Positions 24,945 to 31,602 of a stretch of 50,560 bases of DNA are shown one piece after another. The notes beneath the pieces are model-generated. The model saw nothing but the letters and a program-made list of their open reading frames with translations. It was not told where the DNA came from and ran no database searches. The stretch spans positions 1-50,560 of the forward strand of contig JAQVBZ010000010.1 in assembly GCA_028690055.1 (NCBI GenBank), given 5' to 3'. Each line of letters begins with the position of its first letter. Position 1 is the first letter of the stretch. The position numbers were made by a program, and so were the translations under genes. Source of the stretch: Minisyncoccota bacterium. GTDB lineage: Bacteria; Patescibacteriota; Minisyncoccia; JAHIHE01; JAGLIN01.

Positions 24945-26444
24945 TTAGCTTCCAGCGCTTTTGGAGAGTTCTTTCAAAGACTTAGATGGATCCACCAAAA
25001 AATGACCGAGGCTTTTCCTGCCGATGATTACGGGAAATTTCAAATCAGAACGCTCTATGACCGTAACTGGAGTATTAATCTTGATACCGGATAAAATCAA
25101 GTCCATCTTGATAATGAGACGATAAGATACTCCATGACTTGATCTGATGATTACGTTACTAAACCCTTCTCCCCATTTTGCAAATTGATCACGCAGAAGA
25201 GTATCTCTTTCTTCCTGAGAACCGGTACGCTGAAGAATATCCTTAGAGACCGCATCGAACTCATCAATGACATCACCATAGCCAAGTTCTCTGGCTAGGC
25301 TCTTGTCAATTGAAGAATAACCGGCGCCGGTGTCTACTTTGGCGCGAAGTCCTATATATTCTTTGGCGCGCTCTTTTTGAAGATTAGCCTTATCTTTTTT
25401 GGACAGCGTGCTCTCATCCGATCCTTCAGTCCGAGAGTCGACACGCCGACGTATACTGACATCCTCAATTATGCCCAAAATCTGCTTTCCGGAAATCTCC
25501 TCAATCTCCTGCTCGATCTCTCCTCCGAAAAGATCCTGCGCCACGCGGATAGCGTGCGCTTCGTTCTTGATCTTGAGTCCCTGCACTTTTTGCAGCCGAT
25601 ATTTGAGCGGTGCCAAATTGGCAATCTGGATGGAAAGTCCCGCGTGCGCGTTGATCTCCAATACCACCGGCCCCTTCTCCTTGTCGATGGCGATATCGAC
25701 TCCTACGTAGCCCAAACTGGAAGTCTTCTGGCATTGGATGGCGATTTCCAAAATAGTTTTCCAATACGGAACACGGATACCGCTCAGCTTGAGTTTGGCA
25801 TCGGGTGTCCTTTCGGTAATCTGGTCGTGCTGTATTGCCTGTGTGGTAATACCGGTCGCGATATCGATACCGACTCCGATTCCACCCTGATGCAGATTGG
25901 CTTTCCCACCAGATTCTTTGGTTGAAAGCCGAAGCATCGCCATCACCGGAACGTTGTTATAAACGATGACTCGGATATCCGGTATGCCCCGAAAAGAGTA
26001 CGGCTTTAGCGAATTATTGATTTTTATCCGCTCTTCAAAAAAGGCGATATCCTCTCCACCGAAGAGAGAATAGAACCCATCGAAAATATTAAAAATATGG
26101 CTACGAAAATCTTCCACCCCCACAGTCCGGCCTTCGCTCAAGATCCATTTGTCATTTTTCTTACCGTAAATGATCTTGATGCCATCGCCCCCCATTCCAC
26201 GGTTAGGTTTCAAAACGAAACTCTTGGGTAGACTCTCCCATTTGAAATTTTCCAGTTCCTGACGATTACGGATGATACCGTAAACTTCCGGCACGGGAAT
26301 TCCGGCCGCACGAAGAACCTCCTTGCTGCGCAATTTGTCGTTGGCAAGATCGATTGCTTTTTTGGTATTATTGGGTCCGATGTAGGAAAGATTGCGCGCG
26401 TTCATCCCCAATATGGCCCGGCTTTTTTTAATCAACGTCAACAT
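24945..26444 (-). CDS. RimK-like ATP-grasp ligase fused to a RimB-type aspartyl protease domain
   Basis: A 499-aa two-domain protein. Residues about 1-310 form an ATP-grasp ligase of the alpha-L-glutamate-ligase-like (ATPgrasp_ST/RimK-related) group: FVLKPNRGMGGDG (77-89), GYVGVDIAID (245-254) and VVLEINAHAGLSIQ (260-273). A linker of about 50 polar residues follows. Residues about 360-490 are a retropepsin-like domain of the RimB/zinc-protease-annotated family, with the active-site motif VDTGA (370-374) and the terminal VIIGRKSL. In other bacteria these are usually separate genes next to a 7TM protein; here they are fused. Its start overlaps the 7TM gene by 17 nt. Likely role: ATP-dependent addition and trimming of amino-acid tags on a membrane-associated target (inference). 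Confidence 0.82.
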   Translation of the reverse strand: MLTLIKKSRAILGMNARNLSYIGPNNTKKAIDLANDKLRSKEVLRAAGIPVPEVYGIIRNRQELENFKWESLPKSFVLKPNRGMGGDGIKIIYGKKNDKWILSEGRTVGVEDFRSHIFNIFDGFYSLFGGEDIAFFEERIKINNSLKPYSFRGIPDIRVIVYNNVPVMAMLRLSTKESGGKANLHQGGIGVGIDIATGITTQAIQHDQITERTPDAKLKLSGIRVPYWKTILEIAIQCQKTSSLGYVGVDIAIDKEKGPVVLEINAHAGLSIQIANLAPLKYRLQKVQGLKIKNEAHAIRVAQDLFGGEIEQEIEEISGKQILGIIEDVSIRRRVDSRTEGSDESTLSKKDKANLQKERAKEYIGLRAKVDTGAGYSSIDKSLARELGYGDVIDEFDAVSKDILQRTGSQEERDTLLRDQFAKWGEGFSNVIIRSSHGVSYRLIIKMDLILSGIKINTPVTVIERSDLKFPVIIGRKSLGHFLVDPSKSLKELSKSAGS

Positions 26445-27078
26445 GTTTTATTACATTCCTAAATCTTAAATATTCGCTGAGGCGAAGTCCGGACCATTTA
26501 CCCAAGAGAAAATCGATAACTAGAAGGCCGAATACGTAATAGGGATATTCCAGGACAAACCGCTGGAAGGCCCCCCAGCTGAGCACGAAATATCCTGCGA
26601 TAGATATACTGAGCGTTTCAAGAGAAAGAAATGCGGCAGTACGGAAACCTTTTTCCACCTGCGCAGAGATGAATTTCTCGATAAGTACGATCATAATCAG
26701 AATAGGCAAGATAGAAGTAGAAGAAAGCCCATAACGCTGAAAATGCCCGCCGATAGTGATGAGTGCCAGAACGGCGATGCTGATAAGCGTGAGCACGATC
26801 GCCATACGCGGCATATAAAGGAGCCGCACTTTCTTGAGAATATAGCGCGCGATGGTGCCGGTAGTAAAAATCACCAAAAAAATCGCCACCCCGTATTTGA
26901 GGTCGGTCGCCCAAAAAGCGAACGTAAGCACCAGCGGCGAATAGATACCGAAAGATTTGATACCGATAATCTGACGGAAGCCGGCGATAAGAGTCGCGAT
27001 AAACGGAAGCGCCAACAAGAGGAATACCGTGTTGATGTCGACATGCTGGGCCATAATGAAACTCACTAGCTCTGACAT
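26428..27078 (-). CDS. Seven-helix membrane protein, 7TM_transglut type
   Basis: A 216-aa polytopic membrane protein, almost wholly hydrophobic, with the GFRQIIGIKSFGIYSPLVL segment (about 33-51) and LLYMPRMAIVL typical of the 7TM domain that in proteobacteria is fused to an inactive transglutaminase. No transglutaminase-like part is present here. It is the first gene of the operon with the two ATP-grasp ligases and overlaps the second gene by 17 nt, so it probably anchors the ligase/protease at the membrane. Confidence 0.8.
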   Translation of the reverse strand: MSELVSFIMAQHVDINTVFLLLALPFIATLIAGFRQIIGIKSFGIYSPLVLTFAFWATDLKYGVAIFLVIFTTGTIARYILKKVRLLYMPRMAIVLTLISIAVLALITIGGHFQRYGLSSTSILPILIMIVLIEKFISAQVEKGFRTAAFLSLETLSISIAGYFVLSWGAFQRFVLEYPYYVFGLLVIDFLLGKWSGLRLSEYLRFRNVIKHVDVD

Positions 27079-27130
27079 AAATTAGATTTAAATTTATATA
27101 ATCTGAACCTTAATAAAACTTTTGAGAATC

Positions 27131-27270
27131 GTCCCCTCTCCCATCGGGAGGAGGTTAGGATGAAGGGGAATAAATAATTTGAAATCTGCTTGTCATCCCC
27201 CGCTCAGAGCCTGTCCTCGACCTGATCGAGGATCGAGGGTAGGCCCTGAGGTACTCCGAAGGATCCCATT
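27131..27270. repeat. Adjacent family E core and family B repeat
   Basis: 27131-27170 has the CCCCTCTCCC/GGGAGGAGG core, followed at 27191-27270 by a TGTCATCCCCCGC...GAGGTACTCCGAAGGATCCC element with an internal hairpin CCTCGA/TCGAGG. This fills the 304-bp gap between the 7TM gene and ruvC; no gene seen. Confidence 0.55.
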
Positions 27271-27382
27271 ATGTCCCGTATAGTATTGATATCCCTCACT
27301 CCGCGGAATTTATCCTTGCGAAAACGGGGGTTCCCATTCAAGATAGTAAGAAACATAAAATAATATTCAAAACGCGCAAACC

Positions 27383-27883
27383 CTATCTCGTTTTATCCTG
27401 CACCTTCCTTTCGAAATTGATAGATGAAGCGCAACAGATTGCAACCGCCAAAGCGTCGGCAGCATCGTCAGGCTTGGGAATATCTTTGAGTTTGAGAATA
27501 CTCTTTACCATCAGCTGCACCTGCTTTTTCTCGGCGCGCCCATAACCGGTCACCGCCTGCTTCACTTGCAGTGGCGTGTATTCATGGATTCCAAGTCCGG
27601 CATTCTTACCTACAAAGACCGCCACCCCGCGCGCCTGCCCCACGGAGATAACCGTCTTCTTATTTTTGAAAAAAAACAGTTCTTCAATCGCCATAACCTC
27701 AGGAGAAAATCGGTCGATAATACCCCTGATACCCCGTCCCAAAATGTCCAATCGCTCCGGCATCTCCAATCCCTTGTCAGTCAACAAGCAGCCATTCTCA
27801 ATCATCTTCAATTTGCCGCCTTCACTTTCCAAAACCCCATATCCCGTAGTGGCTGTGCCCGGGTCTATTCCCAGAATAATCAT
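27383..27883 (-). CDS. ruvC: Holliday junction resolvase RuvC
   Basis: A 166-aa RNase H-fold endonuclease that cuts Holliday junctions symmetrically. The catalytic acids are all visible: D7 in GIDPGT, E67 in AIEELFF, D140 and D143 in KPDDAADAL. Length is normal. It follows yebC on the same strand, the common yebC-ruvC order, though the 242-bp gap is filled with repeats, so read-through or a separate promoter is needed. Confidence 0.95.
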   Translation of the reverse strand: MIILGIDPGTATTGYGVLESEGGKLKMIENGCLLTDKGLEMPERLDILGRGIRGIIDRFSPEVMAIEELFFFKNKKTVISVGQARGVAVFVGKNAGLGIHEYTPLQVKQAVTGYGRAEKKQVQLMVKSILKLKDIPKPDDAADALAVAICCASSINFERKVQDKTR

Positions 27884-27959
27884 ATGTTAGTCTTATTTGT
27901 TACGATTGGCAATGACCACTTACTTTATGCAAAAACACGATATTTTTTCGCTTACCGCT

Positions 27960-28097
27960 TGTCATTCTGAGGTACCCCGAAGAATCCCGTTATGCCTCGT
28001 GTAGCAATAAAACCCCTTACTCCTCCTTACATTGGAATCCACACAATATTGTCATGTCCCCTCTCCCACTGAGAGAGGGTCGGGGTGAGGGGTAATA
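27960..28097. repeat. Family B fragment plus family E core between yebC and ruvC
   Basis: 27960-27993 (TGTCATTCTGAGGTACCCCG and AAGAATCCCGTTATG) is the reverse complement of 31461-31498. 28056-28097 repeats the CCCCTCTCCCACTGAGAGAG-type core and its GTCGGGGTGAGGGG tail. Confidence 0.6.
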
Positions 28098-28125
28098 ATA
28101 AACCATTATTCCTTTATAGCATTTT

Positions 28126-28845
28126 CTAATCCTCCAAGTTCGAATAAACTTCATTCACGTCTTCCTGTTCGTCCAGCGCATCAAATAGCGCATCGATTTT
28201 GCCGACCAGCTCTTCGCTCGCCTTAACTTTTTCTTTAGCCTTCCATTCAAAACCGCTCTCAGAAATTTCAAACCCCTGTTTTTCGATTTCACTTTTCACT
28301 TGATACAGATCTTCAGGTTTCATATAAACCACGACGACCGAATCCAGCGCGCTGATATCCTCCGCCCCCGCTTCTATCGCCGCCATCTCCACCATTTCCA
28401 TATCCATCGTCGCCGTACGTGTGATTTCGGCATAGCCGAAACGATCAAACATCCACTTGACACTGCCACTCTCGCCCAAGCGCCCGCCATTTTTGGAAAG
28501 AATATGTTTCACTTCCGAAACCGTACGGTTATTATTATCCGTAGTCGCCTCGATAATCAAAGGGGTACCTTCCGGACCATAAGCCTCATAAAGAATCTCT
28601 TCGATAGTTCCACCCGCCAATTCGCCCGTCCCTTTCTGAATAGCCTTCTTGATAACATCCGCCGGCATATTGGATTGTCTGGCTTTATCGACCGCGATTT
28701 TCAGCGTCGGGTTCATCTCAACTTCGCCTCCATGCTTAGCTGCCATTGTGATCAGCTTGCCCAACTTGGCAAAAACCTTGGATCTCTTGGCATCATTAAC
28801 GCCTTTCTGTCTCTTGATCTGAGACCATTTATTGTGTCCACACAT
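28126..28845 (-). CDS. yebC: YebC/PmpR/TACO1-family protein
   Basis: A 239-aa protein of the universal YebC/TACO1 family, regarded as a transcription regulator and more recently linked to translation of proline-rich stretches. The N-terminal MCGHNKWSQIKRQKGVNDAKR and the KHGGEVEMNPTLKIAVDKAR region are diagnostic, as is YEAYGPEGTPLIIEATTDNN. Length is normal. A strong promoter lies at 28901-28930. Confidence 0.95.
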   Translation of the reverse strand: MCGHNKWSQIKRQKGVNDAKRSKVFAKLGKLITMAAKHGGEVEMNPTLKIAVDKARQSNMPADVIKKAIQKGTGELAGGTIEEILYEAYGPEGTPLIIEATTDNNNRTVSEVKHILSKNGGRLGESGSVKWMFDRFGYAEITRTATMDMEMVEMAAIEAGAEDISALDSVVVVYMKPEDLYQVKSEIEKQGFEISESGFEWKAKEKVKASEELVGKIDALFDALDEQEDVNEVYSNLED

Positions 28846-28900
28846 ATTTGTGAAAATAAATATTTAATCAAAAAATATCCTTGATCCTTCCTTCATGTAC

Positions 28901-28930
28901 ATTATATCAACTTGTGTCTTGAAAGGTCAA
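28901..28930 (-). promoter_or_regulatory. yebC promoter
   Basis: On minus, -35 TTGACC (28925-28930), 18-bp spacer, perfect -10 TATAAT (28901-28906). Confidence 0.7.
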
Positions 28931-28995
28931 ACAAATCAGGAAAGACCCATAAATATAGCTTGAAACTACGCTTTAGTCAATTTACTTTTCGACAC

Positions 28996-29037
28996 AAAAA
29001 AAGAACAGTCCTTGCGACATCAAAAAGACTGTCCTTC
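28996..29037 (-). terminator. Terminator of the bactofilin-like operon (family D hairpin)
   Basis: AAGAACAGTC (29001-29010) pairs with GACTGTCCTT (29028-29037), one mismatch. On the minus strand the stem is followed by a T-rich run (T7-G-T-G-T). The same hairpin recurs at 34411, 34833, 38404 and 38665. Confidence 0.75.
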
Positions 29038-29065
29038 TTGTATTTTATTGGCACACACCTCTATC

Positions 29066-29262
29066 TGTCATTCTAAAATTTTGGTATCCCAAAATATCCA
29101 GAACCCCCGTGCTATGCCGGAAAAATCTCATATTCGAAATAATTTATTGCTCTCAAGGAATGGCGGGATTCATCCCGCGCGGTTGACTTAGACCACTAAA
29201 TGCGATATATACATTTGTTGTTTTTGTATGGGACAGCAGCGCAGACTAAAGTCTGCTACTCC
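29066..29262. repeat. Family C fragment followed by family A repeat (A3)
   Basis: 29066-29110 matches the left part of the elements at 34522 and 38761. 29161-29262 is a family A unit with arms CGGGATTCATCCCG and GCAGACTAAAGTCTGC and the end CTACTCC. Confidence 0.7.
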
Positions 29263-29277
29263 ACGATTAGAAATACT

Positions 29278-30417
29278 TTATCCGTTTTCCTTGACCGCCG
29301 CCGCGACATATTTCGCCACTCTTCCAAAAGAGAAGAGGAAAAGAAGGAGAAGCGCCAAACTACCCAGAACAGGAACGAGCCCGATAATCTGCATCGCCAC
29401 GTAACCCGAGATAAAATCTTTCCAAAGGTTCTTATCCGCTTTAACATACAGACGCAACCTCTCATTAACCATATTCCCCAAGAGCATGGGAGAAATTGCC
29501 ATCGCACAAATGATAAGCACGATATAAACAAACAGAATCATCAACGCCAGCGGCGCACCGACGACAGTGAGTATAGCAACAAGGATAACAATCGGATTTA
29601 CAACAAGCCATATAAAACCGGTAGCGATACGTTGCCAAACTTCCTTTTTTGTAATAGGTACTGTGAGCGCCTTTACTTGCTTGGCAAAAAGGCTGGTCAG
29701 GACCAATACCACCATCAAGAGACTCAGGAATTGCCAGATAACAACACCGGCTCCGGTAGTTGAGCCCTTGGTGTAATTGTCAGTGAGATTCTTCATCGGC
29801 TCCTGAGTTACACTGCCTTTGACCACCCCCTCACCCACCACAAAATCCGAGCTGCCGGTGGCATAAGTGAAATTGCCGTCGATGACAGAATCTTGAAGCA
29901 CAGAAGTCGTGTTAGAACGGAAGTCGGCATCACCGCCCACCTTGCCGGAAAAAATCAAATCAGAACAATAGATTTTGGCGATGCCTTTGACCTCACCGCG
30001 AAGATCTACCTTGCCTCCCGCAACATAAAGATTTCCCTCAATCACACTACTCTCGTTAATAATCACATTACTGCCGATGATAGTAACGTTTTTTGCCACG
30101 CTCCCCTCCAGAATAATACTGCCTCCCACGATGCGGACATCGCCCAAACTATTTCCATTGACGCGTGCGTCACTAGCCGCAATCAAGATATCTCCATCCG
30201 CATTGCCCGAAAAATCCACATTGGATCCGGCCAAAATAACATCGCCTCTCACATTACTGCTTATATCAACAGTGTCTCCGGCAGCGATATAATCCGTCCC
30301 GATTTCTTGCCCAATCGGCATAGAAACATTAGTATTCTCCGCATAGACAGCCGCTCCAGATAAAAGACAGAAGACAAAAACGAACGCGAATAGCTTTTTT
30401 AAGATTTTGTTTTTCAT
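29278..30417 (-). CDS. Secreted bactofilin-like beta-repeat protein with C-terminal membrane helices
   Basis: A 379-aa protein. A signal peptide covers 1-26 (ending VYAEN). Residues about 38-210 are a right-handed beta-helix of the bactofilin/polymer-forming type, with repeating words such as GDVILAGSNVDFSGNADGDI and GNLYVAGGKVDLRGEVKG. From residue about 227 there are four to five membrane helices, including a long LALLLLFLFSF stretch. Such proteins are usually annotated as polymer-forming cytoskeletal; the signal peptide and helices suggest an extracytoplasmic fibre or scaffold tethered in the membrane (inference). It is the last gene of a three-gene operon with two small unknowns, 13 and 17 bp apart. 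Confidence 0.75.
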   Translation of the reverse strand: MKNKILKKLFAFVFVFCLLSGAAVYAENTNVSMPIGQEIGTDYIAAGDTVDISSNVRGDVILAGSNVDFSGNADGDILIAASDARVNGNSLGDVRIVGGSIILEGSVAKNVTIIGSNVIINESSVIEGNLYVAGGKVDLRGEVKGIAKIYCSDLIFSGKVGGDADFRSNTTSVLQDSVIDGNFTYATGSSDFVVGEGVVKGSVTQEPMKNLTDNYTKGSTTGAGVVIWQFLSLLMVVLVLTSLFAKQVKALTVPITKKEVWQRIATGFIWLVVNPIVILVAILTVVGAPLALMILFVYIVLIICAMAISPMLLGNMVNERLRLYVKADKNLWKDFISGYVAMQIIGLVPVLGSLALLLLFLFSFGRVAKYVAAAVKENG

Positions 30418-30430
30418 GTTTTTTGATTAT

Positions 30431-30679
30431 CTATTTAGCTTTATCTATCGCCATCTGAACCGTTTTAAAATCTCCAGGCGATGAAATCCTGTCTCCGTCA
30501 TAGCACATTGTATGCACCCACTTATTAAAATCGGTAATTGACGGATTGGAAGTCGAATATTTTTGACTGACACTTTTACAGAATCTATCTTTCACATCAA
30601 AAGGCACTTTTCCTGTCAAAAAATTTTTAAACCCTCCGGTATACACTTTGTTATCTTTAAATATTTCACTTTTTATCAT
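30431..30679 (-). CDS. Small hypothetical protein (82 aa)
   Basis: An 82-aa soluble, charged protein with two Cys (KDRFCKSV and HTMCYDG). I recognise no family. It lies 13 bp upstream of the bactofilin-like gene and 17 bp after the 97-aa gene, so it is very likely part of the same transcript. Composition and operon position support coding. Confidence 0.6.
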   Translation of the reverse strand: MIKSEIFKDNKVYTGGFKNFLTGKVPFDVKDRFCKSVSQKYSTSNPSITDFNKWVHTMCYDGDRISSPGDFKTVQMAIDKAK

Positions 30680-30696
30680 TTTCTTAATTTAACTTT

Positions 30697-30990
30697 TTAA
30701 AATTTATACTCCTTATCCAAGAGCACGCTCGCAATCGTCTGCAGCTCGCGCTCGTCCACGATGTCGGTATGATCCCTGCTTATAATAGTTATAATCTCCT
30801 GCATTTCGTGATGATCTATGCGATCCAGAAATTCCCTGTGCCTTTCCGATATGACCTCTTCAAAAGCGTTTATAAATACCCCAATCTCACTATCTTCCAC
30901 TCCGTGCAAATTCCCCTTGATTTTAGCGTGATGAAGTGCCAGTCCCAATTTATCTTTTTTAACATAACCATTCAGGTATAAATGTTCCAT
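30697..30990 (-). CDS. Small hypothetical helical protein (97 aa)
   Basis: A 97-aa, mostly helical protein rich in His and Glu (HHAKIKGNLHG, SERHREFLDRIDHHEMQEI). No family recognised and no membrane segment. It is the first gene of the operon leading to the bactofilin-like protein. The His/Glu clustering could bind metal, but this is only suggestive. Confidence 0.6.
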   Translation of the reverse strand: MEHLYLNGYVKKDKLGLALHHAKIKGNLHGVEDSEIGVFINAFEEVISERHREFLDRIDHHEMQEIITIISRDHTDIVDERELQTIASVLLDKEYKF

Positions 30991-31088
30991 AAGAATATAT
31001 TATTAAATTAATTATGACGAATGGATTAAATTTGCCCCACCACATTTACCAAGGTATATTTAGTTTCTAGTGAGTTTGGGTTTACAGA

Positions 31089-31293
31089 TTCCCCTCTCGA
31101 GAGGGGTGGCACCAACATAAACGTAGTGTTGTTGTCGTGCGGGGTGCGTGGGAACGGTCTGTTACTCATAACTCTAATGTTACAAAGCAATTATGTTTAT
31201 CAGGTGTAAATCGTCAGCCACCCGCCATTTCAACACACGCCTCGCAACGTTATAGCTGTCGCCATAACGGCTCTTCCCCTCTCAAGAGGGGAA
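31089..31293. repeat. 205-bp element with 20-bp terminal inverted repeats (family F)
   Basis: GATTCCCCTCTCGAGAGGGG (31089-31108) and CCCCTCTCAAGAGGGGAATC (31274-31293) are inverted with one mismatch, and each is itself a palindrome. The interior (ACGTAGTG..., CAACACACGCC) shows partial inner symmetry. No transposase inside: a MITE-like element. Confidence 0.7.
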
Positions 31294-31323
31294 TCAAAAT
31301 ACATCGTATCACTACTTTTATAC

Positions 31324-31498
31324 CAAATTAACTAAATCCGTTCTACGATCCAGCCATACAGTATTTAGAATTTCCCCCTCTCCCATCGGGAGAGGGCCAG
31401 TGTGAGGAGGAGTAGATGATTTTAAATCTAATTAAGAATTTTTTTATTACGTATTATGCGGGATATAACGGAATTCTTCGGGGTACCTCAGAATGACA
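31324..31498. repeat. Family E element followed by reverse family B fragment
   Basis: 31324-31412 repeats the left end and core of the 15670 element. 31461-31498 is the reverse complement of the fragment at 27960-27993. Together with family F it fills the 612-bp gap 30991-31602; I see no gene or good terminator there. Confidence 0.65.
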
Positions 31499-31602
31499 GC
31501 AAGGCGTGGCGTTTAACCGCATCTACTTAAAAACCCATAAGTCCTACTTTTATAAAAGAGTGTCACGTTTTACAACCTCCGCAATTTTTCGCTCTTTATA
31601 CT

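Noticed and set aside
31137-31331. 64-codon plus frame in the family F element
   Set aside because: Runs from inside the element across its end into the next repeat; no coding signal.
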